The notes under the pieces were generated by a model, which was not told the origin of the DNA, searched no databases, and saw nothing but the letters and a program-made list of their open reading frames with translations. A stretch of 21,730 nt of DNA from a virus: IMG/VR virus record IMGVR_UViG_3300023180_000463, positions 1-21,730 of that record; one strand, written 5' to 3'. Below, piece after piece: positions 1 through 7,353 of the stretch. The position numbers and the translations under genes are program-made. Positions within the stretch are counted from its first letter, which is position 1. Every line of letters begins with the position of its first letter.

Positions 1-1005
1 CTTGGTTTCATCATCAAAACGATTCACACAAACTTGAATTGCCTTTTCTTTATCACCAAAGATAGAGTAAGCACGAATGATGTGAACCAAACGACGAGTG
101 CTGATCACTTCATCAATACCACCATCATAGAAGGTCTTACGGATAATGTCTGCCCAGTCACAGAGACGCATACAGAAGGTAGCATCATAGACACCCAGTT
201 CCTCAGAAACATTCTTCAGGATCTTTTGTTCAGAAGCAACAGAAGGATACTCTTGCTCAAAGGTAACAGGAAAACGCTCAAGGAATGCTTCATTGAGCAC
301 ATTGGTTCCAACAAAGCGACCATCATCAGATCCTTTGCCTTTGGTGTTTGCAGTGGCAATCACATTGAAACCTTCAGCAGGTTTGACCAGTTTTCCAATC
401 TTCTTCAGGAAAACTCCCTTACCTTCAAGGATAGATTGCAGACACAAGATCTTATTAGATGCCAGATCAAGTTCATCTAAAAGCAGCACTGCTCCACGTT
501 CCAGAGCCTCCACGACGGGTCCATTATGCCAGACAGTTTCGCCACCAACAAGACGAAACCCACCAATAAGATCATCCTCGTCAGTCTCAATGGTGACATT
601 CACACGAATGACTTCCCTATTTAGTTGAGCACATGCTTGTTCAACACCAAAGGTCTTGCCATTGCCAGACAGACCAGTGATGAAAGTGGGATAGAAAAGA
701 CGAGATTGAATGATCTTCTTGATGTCACCAAAATTGCCAAACTTGACAAAAGTGGTGTCTTTCTGAGGAATAAGATTTTGTTCTACAGCAGGCAAAGCAG
801 CAGGTGCATTATAGGTTTGTTCCAGTTTTTCTTGTACAGTCAGATTCCACTTACCATGACCAGACTTATAAGAAGCAAGTTTCTTAGTCACAGTTTGGTA
901 GGTAGTTCCATTCATAGCACACCAAGCACGAACATCAGCAGTGGTGATGTCATCTCCATACAGTGCCTGGAGAGAAGTAACAATGTATTCAGTAGAGAGT
1001 GCCAT
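1..1005 (-). CDS. cobS: CobS-like MoxR-family AAA+ ATPase (partial, C-terminus beyond left edge)
   Basis: The reading frame begins at the ATG complementary to 1003-1005 and stays open for 335 codons to the left edge, so the C-terminus is missing. An AAA+ ATPase core is visible: Walker A GLSGNGKT (111-118), Walker B VLLLDELD (173-180), sensor-1-like TAN (218-220), an arginine-finger-like NEAFLERF (238-245) and STRR (302-305) near the sensor-2 position. Cyanophage genomes usually name this gene cobS after the cobaltochelatase ATPase. The MoxR-type ATPase and its VWA partner just upstream suggest instead a general ATP-driven remodelling pair; no CobN-like chelatase subunit or other cobalamin gene is in the window. 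It follows the CobT-like gene after an 80-base gap holding a hairpin. No good Shine-Dalgarno sequence precedes the ATG. The family is confident, the cellular substrate unknown. Confidence 0.85.
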   Translation of the reverse strand, partial: MALSTEYIVTSLQALYGDDITTADVRAWCAMNGTTYQTVTKKLASYKSGHGKWNLTVQEKLEQTYNAPAALPAVEQNLIPQKDTTFVKFGNFGDIKKIIQSRLFYPTFITGLSGNGKTFGVEQACAQLNREVIRVNVTIETDEDDLIGGFRLVGGETVWHNGPVVEALERGAVLLLDELDLASNKILCLQSILEGKGVFLKKIGKLVKPAEGFNVIATANTKGKGSDDGRFVGTNVLNEAFLERFPVTFEQEYPSVASEQKILKNVSEELGVYDATFCMRLCDWADIIRKTFYDGGIDEVISTRRLVHIIRAYSIFGDKEKAIQVCVNRFDDETK

Positions 1006-1037
1006 TGATTGTTTTGTTCAACATTGATATTATAAAC

Positions 1038-1067
1038 CCACCCCACCCTCAAAAGGGGATGGAGTGG
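1038..1067 (-). terminator. GC-rich hairpin between the CobT-like and CobS-like genes (possible weak terminator or attenuator)
   Basis: On the minus strand, two 13-base arms around a TTTT loop pair at 12 of 13 positions, two of them as G-U wobbles. On the plus strand those two positions would be C-A mismatches, so the fold favours RNA made in the direction of the genes. It starts about 18 bases after the CobT-like stop. Only a short T run (GTTTATAAT) follows, so termination may be partial, letting some transcripts read into cobS. The same run contains TATAAT (1029-1034), but no -35 element lies at the right distance. Confidence 0.5.
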
Positions 1068-1085
1068 ACAGTGGATTGAGTGTCC

Positions 1086-3209
1086 TCAGACAATCAAATC
1101 AATAAATTCACCAAGAACTTTCTTATTTAGTTTTTTAGTCCTGAGAGATTTCTGAAATGCTGATTTGATTTGGGACTTAGTTGCATCATCTGCAACATCA
1201 AATTCTGATGATTGAGAAAGGGCACTGGAAGAAATACCAAAGTACTTTTCATATCCAGTGAATTTCATAGAGAAACTCTTCTGCTTCCTCCAAGATGCCA
1301 TCAGAGCATCATATTCAGGACCAAGATTGAATCCACAATAACGCTTCATGAAATAACTTGCATCCCTCCCCTGAAGAACCCTGATTCCAATAAAGTTCAC
1401 ATCAGGAAACACATCATTCAGATCTTGGAGGAGAATACCAGTAAACAAATGATACTCAAAAGGAATCTTGAAAGTTTTTCCAGTTTTCCTGTTGCGATAG
1501 TAGTCATTGTAGGAATTGATGCGAATACATCCAACATAGGAATGATCAGAAGAACGATGGATGTTCTTACACTTGAGAAGATGACTTGCTTCACCATCAG
1601 TCAAAACAACACACTGAACCTTTTGGGTTTTGAATTGCTTCTTGAATAGAGGAATGATCTTATGGAGTGCCACCAGAGTTTCATTCAGAGGAGTTCCAGA
1701 CAATCCAACACGAGGAGGACAGTGATACTGTTGATAGTGCTGAAGAGAATATGCAACCCTCCAGATATTATGCATCTGAGTATCAAGAATTTTACCAGAA
1801 ACATCTGAAGTGAAGAACTCCATCAGTGAGAACCTATCATCAATGTAGAAGAATCCTTCATCTTTGTTGAAGTGAGGTTGCAGCATAATTGCTTTGCCTT
1901 CCTTATCATACTCAACCACATTGAACTCATAGGTGAAAGCATACACCTTGAAAGGAATACCAACCTTCTTACAGAACCACAGAAGATTATAGAGTTGCTT
2001 TAGGGTGTCCAGAAGAACTTCTCCCATAGAACCAGACCAGTCAAGAATAAAGATCAGACCATGGTTCTTACCATCACGAAGAGTGGTGATTTTCTTGAAC
2101 AGGTCTTCATTGTACTTATAGGTATGAAGTTTGGAGCAGTCCAGAACACCAGTGCGTGCAGTGGTAGAGCGAGCATATGAATCTGCTGCTTTCTTACATT
2201 CAAACTCTTTGACCAGATAGTTGACTTCTTTCTGGGCAGATTTCTTGAATTGTTTGAACTGATGATCAACAAATGCAAATGCTTGATAAGGATCAATCAT
2301 CTCACTGTCCTTCATAAAGTTGTCAAACTCAGTTTGAATATAATTGTGAACCTTTGCATTAGGGTTCACAATAGAACTCAGATTGACATCAGGAAGATGA
2401 ATATAGTTGTTGCTGGTTGCAGTGGAATCAACCAAGTTCTTGATGTTGTCATTTAGTGCCTGATCAGTTTTGACATCAGGTTCTTCCTGCTCAACTTCTT
2501 CTTCCATTTGAGAAGTTGCAGAACCACCACTGGATTCTTCAACAGAAGATTCCTGACTCTCTTCTGTTGTTTCTTCTGACTGATTATCAGAAGTAGTTTC
2601 ACTCATTCCAGAAGTAGATCCAGAAAGGTCAGGAGTTTCTGGGACAATATCTTCTTCTTTCTTACTATCACCCTTGCAATACTCATAGAGAACCTTTGCT
2701 GCTTCTTGAGCATCTTCAAAGGTTTCTGCATCAGCAACCATATTCAGAATATCCTTCTCCTTACCATCTTTGATGGGAACATTGATGAAGTTACCAATCT
2801 TGAACCACAGATTGATGCGGTCTGCCAGGTTCATTTCAGGGACATTTTCATTCTCAAGGCAGAAGAAGTCATCCTCATTCAACTCCTGATAACCCTTGTA
2901 GAAAGTTTTACCAAGACCTGCAAACTTACGCTTGATCAGTTTCTCAATGCGTGCATCTTCAGTCACATTGATGAACTGGTGAGGAACATCAACAGTAGGA
3001 TCTTCATTAGGAGTATAGAGTGCGTGCCCAACTTCATGGGCAACCAACATATCATAAACACTATCACTTGCTTTCTGCCACATAGGCAGAGTCAACACAC
3101 GACGATTGACATCAAAGGATGCAGTAGGAACCTGCTTGTTCTCAATGATTAGGTTTTCAGTTGCCAGCAACTTTGCCAGGTTGCCTTTGACTTCCAGGTT
3201 GACAGACAT
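1086..3209 (-). CDS. cobT: CobT-like protein: N-terminal HExxH metallopeptidase motif, acidic linker, C-terminal VWA domain
   Basis: A 707-residue protein. Near the N-terminus is HEVGH (58-62), a zinc-metallopeptidase HExxH motif, followed by NVTEDARIE (81-89), whose acidic residues could supply a third metal ligand. Residues about 183-247 form a low-complexity Ser/Glu-rich acidic linker. The C-terminal half is a VWA domain with the metal-ion-dependent adhesion motif DWSGS (390-394), then GLSGTPLNET and VLTDGEAS at positions expected for the remaining MIDAS loops. This is the layout of CobT, the VWA partner of CobS, and cyanophage annotations use cobT or peptidase. I infer that it works with the adjacent MoxR-type ATPase as a chaperone or protease-like machine; a cobalt-chelatase role has no support here. 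It starts 30 bases after the terminator that closes the gp55-gp46 operon, so it probably has its own promoter or is read through. Confidence 0.85.
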   Translation of the reverse strand: MSVNLEVKGNLAKLLATENLIIENKQVPTASFDVNRRVLTLPMWQKASDSVYDMLVAHEVGHALYTPNEDPTVDVPHQFINVTEDARIEKLIKRKFAGLGKTFYKGYQELNEDDFFCLENENVPEMNLADRINLWFKIGNFINVPIKDGKEKDILNMVADAETFEDAQEAAKVLYEYCKGDSKKEEDIVPETPDLSGSTSGMSETTSDNQSEETTEESQESSVEESSGGSATSQMEEEVEQEEPDVKTDQALNDNIKNLVDSTATSNNYIHLPDVNLSSIVNPNAKVHNYIQTEFDNFMKDSEMIDPYQAFAFVDHQFKQFKKSAQKEVNYLVKEFECKKAADSYARSTTARTGVLDCSKLHTYKYNEDLFKKITTLRDGKNHGLIFILDWSGSMGEVLLDTLKQLYNLLWFCKKVGIPFKVYAFTYEFNVVEYDKEGKAIMLQPHFNKDEGFFYIDDRFSLMEFFTSDVSGKILDTQMHNIWRVAYSLQHYQQYHCPPRVGLSGTPLNETLVALHKIIPLFKKQFKTQKVQCVVLTDGEASHLLKCKNIHRSSDHSYVGCIRINSYNDYYRNRKTGKTFKIPFEYHLFTGILLQDLNDVFPDVNFIGIRVLQGRDASYFMKRYCGFNLGPEYDALMASWRKQKSFSMKFTGYEKYFGISSSALSQSSEFDVADDATKSQIKSAFQKSLRTKKLNKKVLGEFIDLIV

Positions 3210-3233
3210 TTGACTTTTTCTTCTATAACACCA

Positions 3234-3383
3234 TCATACAAAAAAGACCTCCCCTTTTGGGGAAGCCTTGTACCGCTTCTTGAACTGTTTCAGGCGTGCC
3301 TTCGCTTGCCTGAGTGCTTGTGGTTTTAGTTTTCTCTTCTGGTCTTTCCTTGAGTGGTGTTGCCAGTTGGGAACATTAGTCAC
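3234..3383 (-). CDS. Small basic protein, GTG start, 49 aa, overlapping an intrinsic terminator
   Basis: A short frame opens at GTG (complement of 3381-3383) just before the stop of the 105-residue gene, overlapping it by 8 bases. GGAGG lies 4 bases upstream of the GTG, a strong Shine-Dalgarno match. The 49-residue product is very basic, rich in Lys, Arg and Gln: it begins (M)TNVPNWQHHSRKD, has a probable amphipathic helix in the region QALRQAKARLKQF, and ends SPKGEVFFV. I do not recognise a family; charge and length suggest nucleic-acid or ribosome binding, which is only inference. Its last eight or so codons encode the terminator at 3240-3265, and the gene finishes inside the T-tract. An ATG five bases further in (TAATG with the upstream stop) opens only 16 codons in another frame. 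Confidence 0.6.
   Translation of the reverse strand: MTNVPNWQHHSRKDQKRKLKPQALRQAKARLKQFKKRYKASPKGEVFFV
3240..3265 (-). terminator. Intrinsic terminator of the gp55-gp47-gp46 operon
   Basis: Minus-strand CTTCCCC, loop AAAA, GGGGAGG, then TCTTTTTT: a seven-base-pair stem (one G-T wobble) and a T-tract, the standard Rho-independent form. It sits within the last codons of the 49-residue gene and 30 bases before the CobT-like start. Confidence 0.85.
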
Positions 3384-3693
3384 GTTGCCTCCAGTCGTCT
3401 GTATCTTCTCTTCTGAACCAGTCTACTATCTCATCAGCACTTTGGAAACCCGTTCTGTGATTTGAAGGATCAGGATCTCCTAAGTCCATTTGGTTCATAA
3501 AGTCATCCAGGCTACCTTCTTGCATTTCTGGATTCATTGCTTGCCTTCTTGCCTTTCTTAGCATGGCACCAGCAGATCTATTTGCCTTAGCAAGTTTCTC
3601 TGCCCAGATCATATCCTCTAACTTTACTTCTTCCCCATTTACAATACGCTGACAGATAAACTCCATTCTCAAGCGATATTGTGTAGATAACAT
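3376..3693 (-). CDS. Conserved-looking hypothetical protein, 105 aa
   Basis: A soluble, highly charged protein of 105 residues that I cannot assign to a named family. The N-terminal part (about 1-55) looks helical and basic, with MEFICQRIVNGEEVKLEDM and a stretch rich in Ala, Arg and Lys (LRKARRQAM). The C-terminal half is acidic, rich in Asp, and ends DDWRQRD. No membrane segment, signal peptide or catalytic motif is visible. It lies 23 bases downstream of gp46 in the same direction, and its 3' end overlaps the GTG start of the 49-residue gene, so it is likely co-transcribed with gp55, gp47 and gp46. An octamer TCTAAATA overlaps the gp46 stop 20 bases upstream and could add late expression. 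Position in the recombination operon hints at a DNA-metabolism accessory role, without direct support. Confidence 0.7.
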   Translation of the reverse strand: MLSTQYRLRMEFICQRIVNGEEVKLEDMIWAEKLAKANRSAGAMLRKARRQAMNPEMQEGSLDDFMNQMDLGDPDPSNHRTGFQSADEIVDWFRREDTDDWRQRD

Positions 3694-3713
3694 AGATTTT
3701 CCACTATCTGTAG

Positions 3714-3721
3714 TATTTAGA
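3714..3721 (-). promoter_or_regulatory. Weak late-promoter-like octamer before the 105-aa gene
   Basis: Minus-strand TCTAAATA differs from the T4 late element TATAAATA at one base and overlaps the TAA stop of gp46, 20 bases before the next start codon. Short A+T-rich octamers arise by chance in this genome, so it is a candidate only. Confidence 0.25.
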
Positions 3722-5426
3722 TCATTCTTGAGAAACCTTTGACTTTCTCAAACTTGATCACATTGCCAAACTTATCTTCCATACCACTCTTGTGAGAGAT
3801 GATAAAGATGTTGGCATCTGTAATCACATACCTGATGATTTTGAGAAACTCATCTGTCCCAAAACCATCCAGAGATGAATCAAATACTTCATCCATAATC
3901 AGAAGGTTGGTATTGACTGAGTTCTTATGTCTGGCAACTTCCCTCCAAGTGAAGAGAAGTGCCAGGTCAATACGCATTTTTTCTCCTTCTGAGAAGGATG
4001 AGTACGAGAAGTCCTCGTGGATTGGTGATTGAATTGTCTCATTGAACTCCTCATCAAGCGTGAAGTTGATGTAGAAGTCCATCATCTGCAAATACTTATT
4101 GACCTGCTGATTGATAAGGGGCAGATACTTCTTGATGATTTTGGTTTTTACTCCACCATCTTTGAGAAGATTGTAAGTGAAGTCATAGTAGGAAATATTA
4201 TCCCTTTTATCAGCAAGGTCAGTGTAAGTTTCTTTGAGATTGGTTTTGAATTCTTCTAACTTTACATTCTCAGAATTTCTGTTTGCAAGGTTTTCGGCAA
4301 TTGTTTGAATTTCAAGTTCAAGATTTCTGATTTGTTTTCTACACCCAGAAATCTTAATGTTGTTTTGAGAAATGCCATTCGTTAGTTTAGAGATCTCCTT
4401 AGATAGAGCATTGAATTGACGCTCTCGCTCTTCCTCCTCTTTAATTGCTCCCTCCAGTTCTTTATAACCAGATTGCAACTCCTTTGCTTTATTTTGAGCG
4501 TCTTCAATTCTATTTATTCTAAAGGTCTCATCAATGTCCTGAGTGCAGGTGGGGCAAACCCTATTCTCATTGAAGAACTTGTGCTCTTTAGTAATAGTAG
4601 ATACTTTCTGGGAAATCTTTCCTTTTAGATTCCCTAACTTACGAAGTTTCTCTGTTGCACCAACATACTCATCCAACTTCACCTGAAGAGAATCAAGATC
4701 AGTTTGAATCTGATCACTCTCTTCTATGTAATTGCCAATTTCAGAATCCAGATTGGCAATCTTTTCTTTGTTGGCATTGATGTTGGCATTGCCACTGTTC
4801 TCAATTTCATCAATGAACTTCTTCTGCATCTCTACTTTGTCCTTGAGAGATTGTTTCTTCAATTCCAAAGTTCTGGTTTCTTCCTTGCAAACTCTGATCT
4901 TATCCTTGATAAGAGAGTTCATTGCAGAGAAGATTCTGATATCAAGAAGATCTTCAATGACTTCACGACGATTAGAGGAAGTCAATTGCATAAAGGGAAC
5001 AAAAGTGCTGCTACCCAGAATCACAATCTGAGTAAATGACTTGTAGTTCATCTTCAGAACATTCTGCTCCAACCACTTCTGCTGATCCACTGCAGAAGCA
5101 CTTTGATCCAATGCTTTACCATCTCTATAGATCTCAAAGATGGCAGGTTTGATTCCCCTTACAACCTTCCACTCAACATTGTTTACAGTAAACTCAATCT
5201 CAACTCTACAATCTTTCTCATTGATTGAGTTGACCAGTTGTGGTTTATTAATTTTCCTGAACGCCTTCCCATACAGAGAAAAGGTAAGAGCATCAAGGAT
5301 AGTGCTCTTACCTGCTCCATTTGATCCAATGATCAATGTGGTTCCATTTTCTGTCAAGTTGACTTTGGTTTCGTGCTGTCCTGTTGAGAGAAAATTTTTC
5401 CAACTAATAGTTTTAAACAGTATCAT
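3717..5426 (-). CDS. 46: gp46 recombination endonuclease subunit (Rad50/SbcC-like ATPase)
   Basis: A 569-residue SMC/Rad50-type ATPase, close to T4 gp46 (about 560). Walker A GSNGAGKS lies at 34-41. Long coiled-coil arms (about 175-285 and 300-400) flank a zinc hook CPTC (291-294). The C-terminal ABC signature is FSEGEKMR, followed by Walker B LLIMDE with a D-loop-like SSLD. With gp47 it forms the Mre11-Rad50-like complex that resects double-strand ends for recombination-dependent replication and, in T4, takes part in host DNA degradation. Its start overlaps the end of the 92-residue DUF3110-like gene by 14 bases, so translation is probably coupled. No sign of truncation. Confidence 0.96.
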   Translation of the reverse strand: MILFKTISWKNFLSTGQHETKVNLTENGTTLIIGSNGAGKSTILDALTFSLYGKAFRKINKPQLVNSINEKDCRVEIEFTVNNVEWKVVRGIKPAIFEIYRDGKALDQSASAVDQQKWLEQNVLKMNYKSFTQIVILGSSTFVPFMQLTSSNRREVIEDLLDIRIFSAMNSLIKDKIRVCKEETRTLELKKQSLKDKVEMQKKFIDEIENSGNANINANKEKIANLDSEIGNYIEESDQIQTDLDSLQVKLDEYVGATEKLRKLGNLKGKISQKVSTITKEHKFFNENRVCPTCTQDIDETFRINRIEDAQNKAKELQSGYKELEGAIKEEEERERQFNALSKEISKLTNGISQNNIKISGCRKQIRNLELEIQTIAENLANRNSENVKLEEFKTNLKETYTDLADKRDNISYYDFTYNLLKDGGVKTKIIKKYLPLINQQVNKYLQMMDFYINFTLDEEFNETIQSPIHEDFSYSSFSEGEKMRIDLALLFTWREVARHKNSVNTNLLIMDEVFDSSLDGFGTDEFLKIIRYVITDANIFIISHKSGMEDKFGNVIKFEKVKGFSRMI

Positions 5427-5691
5427 ATGAAATATCAGAGGGAGGAATCACAATGTCATTGGATGTTATTATTGTATAACGGTGTCCATGGATTTCGCAA
5501 GTTTTTATCATTAAATCGTCATCAATCTCCAGAACTTGCATCTCTGGAAATCCATTCTCTTCTTCCAACATCAGTCCATAACGAATGGCATCATCCTCCT
5601 CCTCAAAGATGTAGAGGACTTGATCCCCATCATCATCTGTTACTGAAAATGCACCTTCTTTTTCTTTTCCTGCAACTGTTAGAAGAAACAT
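5413..5691 (-). CDS. DUF3110-like protein (related to cyanobacterial proteins), 92 aa
   Basis: A 92-residue acidic protein with no membrane segment. The run EGAFSV followed by LYIFEEEDDAIRYGLMLEEE, then GFPEMQVLEID and a C-terminal IVIPP, follows the pattern I know from the cyanobacterial and plastid DUF3110 family (EGI...VVLMFE-EDDA-RYA-LLEAQDFP, a later segment with a conserved Cys, then a C-terminal PP). The function of that family is unknown. The gene is wedged between gp47 (TAATG, one-base overlap) and gp46 (14-base overlap), so it is made with the nuclease. The best reading is a host-derived gene kept in the phage operon; T4 has no such gene family here as far as I know. Family assignment is from memory of the motif. 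Confidence 0.7.
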   Translation of the reverse strand: MFLLTVAGKEKEGAFSVTDDDGDQVLYIFEEEDDAIRYGLMLEEENGFPEMQVLEIDDDLMIKTCEIHGHRYTIITSNDIVIPPSDISYDTV

Positions 5692-6737
5692 TAAACTAAC
5701 TCACAAGCCTCTTGGTAGATATCTTTCAGAAGTTTTTGAACAATGGATTTGTCCAGATGTGTTTCTGATTCCTCAATATATCTATCAAGGATAGAAAGAG
5801 TATCTTCTGATTCATATGCCTCTGTTTCATCACCATACCAACCAGTGAACTCATGGTTCTCTACAACTTTCATCTCTGCTACACCAGCAGAATAAAGTTT
5901 GTCAATGAACTTTTCAAACTTGACTGTATCACTCTTCTTACGAACAATGACCTTTACAATCTTGTTTTCATATTCAGAAGCATTGAACAGTTGGTGATCA
6001 TTGTCCTCATAATAGATGTTATGGAACAACTTGTAGGGATTGTTGACTGGTGTGTGCTCTAAAGTTTCAGTATCAAAGATATGAAAACCTCTGGTATCAT
6101 TCACATCAGTCCAGAACATCTCATAAGGATTGCCTAAGTAAAATACTGTTCCATTGTCCGATCGAGTGTGGTAGTGACCAGAGAAGACCTTGGAGAACTT
6201 CTCAAATAGTTTGCTCTCAAGACCGTGGTCCATGACGATTTGACGATTAACTCTAAATCCTGTGAGCTCAAGGTGCCCCATCGCACACTTGCAAGATGTA
6301 TTTTGAATAGATTTGATAGTACTCTCTTCGTTTTCTGCATTGATCCAAGGAATGAATAAGATATTAAGATTATCAACTTTGACTTCTGTTGGTGAAGAAT
6401 AAACCTTTACATTTGAATACTCCCTCAACAGGAGATCAACTGCATTGATAGAGTTGGTGTTTTTGTAATAAGCATCATGGTTACCAACCATCAGATGCAT
6501 ATCAATTCCTCTTTCTTTCAGAGGATCAAAAACAACTCTCTGTGCCCAAGTCAGTGCTTTGAATTCAATACCTTTACGACTATCAAAGGCATCACCCATA
6601 TGAATAACTGTCTTGATACCCTGTTCATCTAAGGTAGGGAAGAAGACATTCTTGTAAAACTGTTCAAAATAATCATGGAACAAGGTGGAAGATTTCCTTG
6701 CTCCATAATGTGTATCAGTGATGATTGCTACTTTCAT
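5691..6737 (-). CDS. 47: gp47 recombination endonuclease subunit (Mre11/SbcD-like)
   Basis: A calcineurin-like metallophosphoesterase of 348 residues (T4 gp47 is about 340). The five phosphoesterase motifs are present: DTH (8-10), GDAFD (48-52), GNHD (85-88), GHLE (154-157) and GHYH (187-190), giving the di-metal site D8, H10, D49, N86, H155, H188 and H190. It is the nuclease partner of gp46. I start it at the ATG ending at 6737, which overlaps the gp55 stop (TGATG); a TTG one codon earlier is possible but less likely because Mre11 proteins begin with Met-Lys-hydrophobic runs such as MKVAIITDTH. Its stop overlaps the DUF3110-like start by one base. Confidence 0.96.
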   Translation of the reverse strand: MKVAIITDTHYGARKSSTLFHDYFEQFYKNVFFPTLDEQGIKTVIHMGDAFDSRKGIEFKALTWAQRVVFDPLKERGIDMHLMVGNHDAYYKNTNSINAVDLLLREYSNVKVYSSPTEVKVDNLNILFIPWINAENEESTIKSIQNTSCKCAMGHLELTGFRVNRQIVMDHGLESKLFEKFSKVFSGHYHTRSDNGTVFYLGNPYEMFWTDVNDTRGFHIFDTETLEHTPVNNPYKLFHNIYYEDNDHQLFNASEYENKIVKVIVRKKSDTVKFEKFIDKLYSAGVAEMKVVENHEFTGWYGDETEAYESEDTLSILDRYIEESETHLDKSIVQKLLKDIYQEACELV

Positions 6738-7243
6738 CAATAGCGAAGTTTAGAGTGGACATTATCTTTGATGCTATTGTAGTCAGAGTAGTTGCCACTG
6801 TCAAGGTCATTAGCATCAAATACTTCATCAAAGTTAGTTTTCTCCAGGATCTTGTTCTTGATCTCTAACTGCTTCTTCTCTTGGGAGATCCTTCTCAGGA
6901 AAGCATAGTAGATGATTTGGGTGAAGTATGCAAATGGATTCTTGGACTTCTCAGGATTAAAATTATGAATATATCTCACACAGTTCTCAATACCATCACA
7001 GATCATATCATCCTTGAACATGTAGTTCACAAAGTTTGGTTTGTATGATAAGTGATTAGCAATCTTCAGAAAGCACTCTCCAATGTAAGAGGGAATCTGA
7101 GGTTTGGGTTTGTCATTTGCTTCTGCCCGCTTGACCTCAGCAAAATAGTTCTCAAGAGCTTCAAGAAACTCTTTGTTATTCACGTAGTGTTCAGAGTTTC
7201 TTCCTCTTTTCATCTGATTAAATCTTGGAGACAGCACTGACAT
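6737..7243 (-). CDS. 55: gp55 RNA polymerase sigma factor for late transcription
   Basis: A 168-residue protein matching T4 gp55 (about 185 residues). It has the N-terminal YVNNKEFLEAL (20-30) and a sigma region 2-like core containing DDMICDGIENCVRYIHNF and KNPFAYFTQIIYYAFLRRI, followed by a basic segment. In T4, gp55 replaces sigma-70 on the host polymerase and reads the minimal promoter TATAAATA; matching octamers precede several structural genes here. The C-terminus ends HSKLRY and lacks an obvious LDFLYE-like sliding-clamp motif of the T4 protein. A sigma-70 promoter sits 21 bases upstream of its ATG, so gp55 can be made by the unmodified host polymerase. First gene of the gp55-gp47-DUF3110-gp46 operon. 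Confidence 0.93.
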   Translation of the reverse strand: MSVLSPRFNQMKRGRNSEHYVNNKEFLEALENYFAEVKRAEANDKPKPQIPSYIGECFLKIANHLSYKPNFVNYMFKDDMICDGIENCVRYIHNFNPEKSKNPFAYFTQIIYYAFLRRISQEKKQLEIKNKILEKTNFDEVFDANDLDSGNYSDYNSIKDNVHSKLRY

Positions 7244-7264
7244 AATATATCTTTATCTGATATT

Positions 7265-7293
7265 AGTATACCAGGAATTCAAATAGTTGACAA
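7265..7293 (-). promoter_or_regulatory. Sigma-70-type promoter driving the gp55-gp47-gp46 operon
   Basis: Minus strand: -35 TTGTCA (complement of 7288-7293), a 17-base spacer, and -10 TATACT (complement of 7265-7270). Each hexamer matches consensus at five of six bases with ideal spacing. Predicted transcription start is near 7258, leaving a leader of about 15 bases before the gp55 ATG. It lies in the 110-base gap after the Sm-like gene, the longest gap in the window; no other gene is seen in that gap. Confidence 0.75.
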
Positions 7294-7353
7294 GTTCTGG
7301 AATCTTGAGTAGGATAGGTTTGTTCCTTTTGAAGATAAGTAATAGCTTGAAGC

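Noticed and set aside
2510-2665. Possible frameshift or low-quality sequence in the Ser/Glu-rich part of the CobT-like gene
   Set aside because: The frame stays open and both flanking domains are in the same frame; the region is a normal acidic linker of the family.
1-3209. Cobalamin biosynthesis auxiliary metabolic genes
   Set aside because: The names cobS/cobT come from distant similarity; no chelatase large subunit or other pathway gene is visible, and the HExxH motif points elsewhere.
3210-3239. TATGAT/TTATAG as a promoter for the CobT-like gene
   Set aside because: The -10-like text has no matching -35 because that position is occupied by the terminator stem; the evidence is too weak to call.
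3326-3376. 16-codon ATG frame overlapping the stop of the 105-aa gene as TAATG
   Set aside because: It is very short and in a different frame from the longer GTG-started frame, which has a better-placed GGAGG. TAATG is common by chance in this compact genome.
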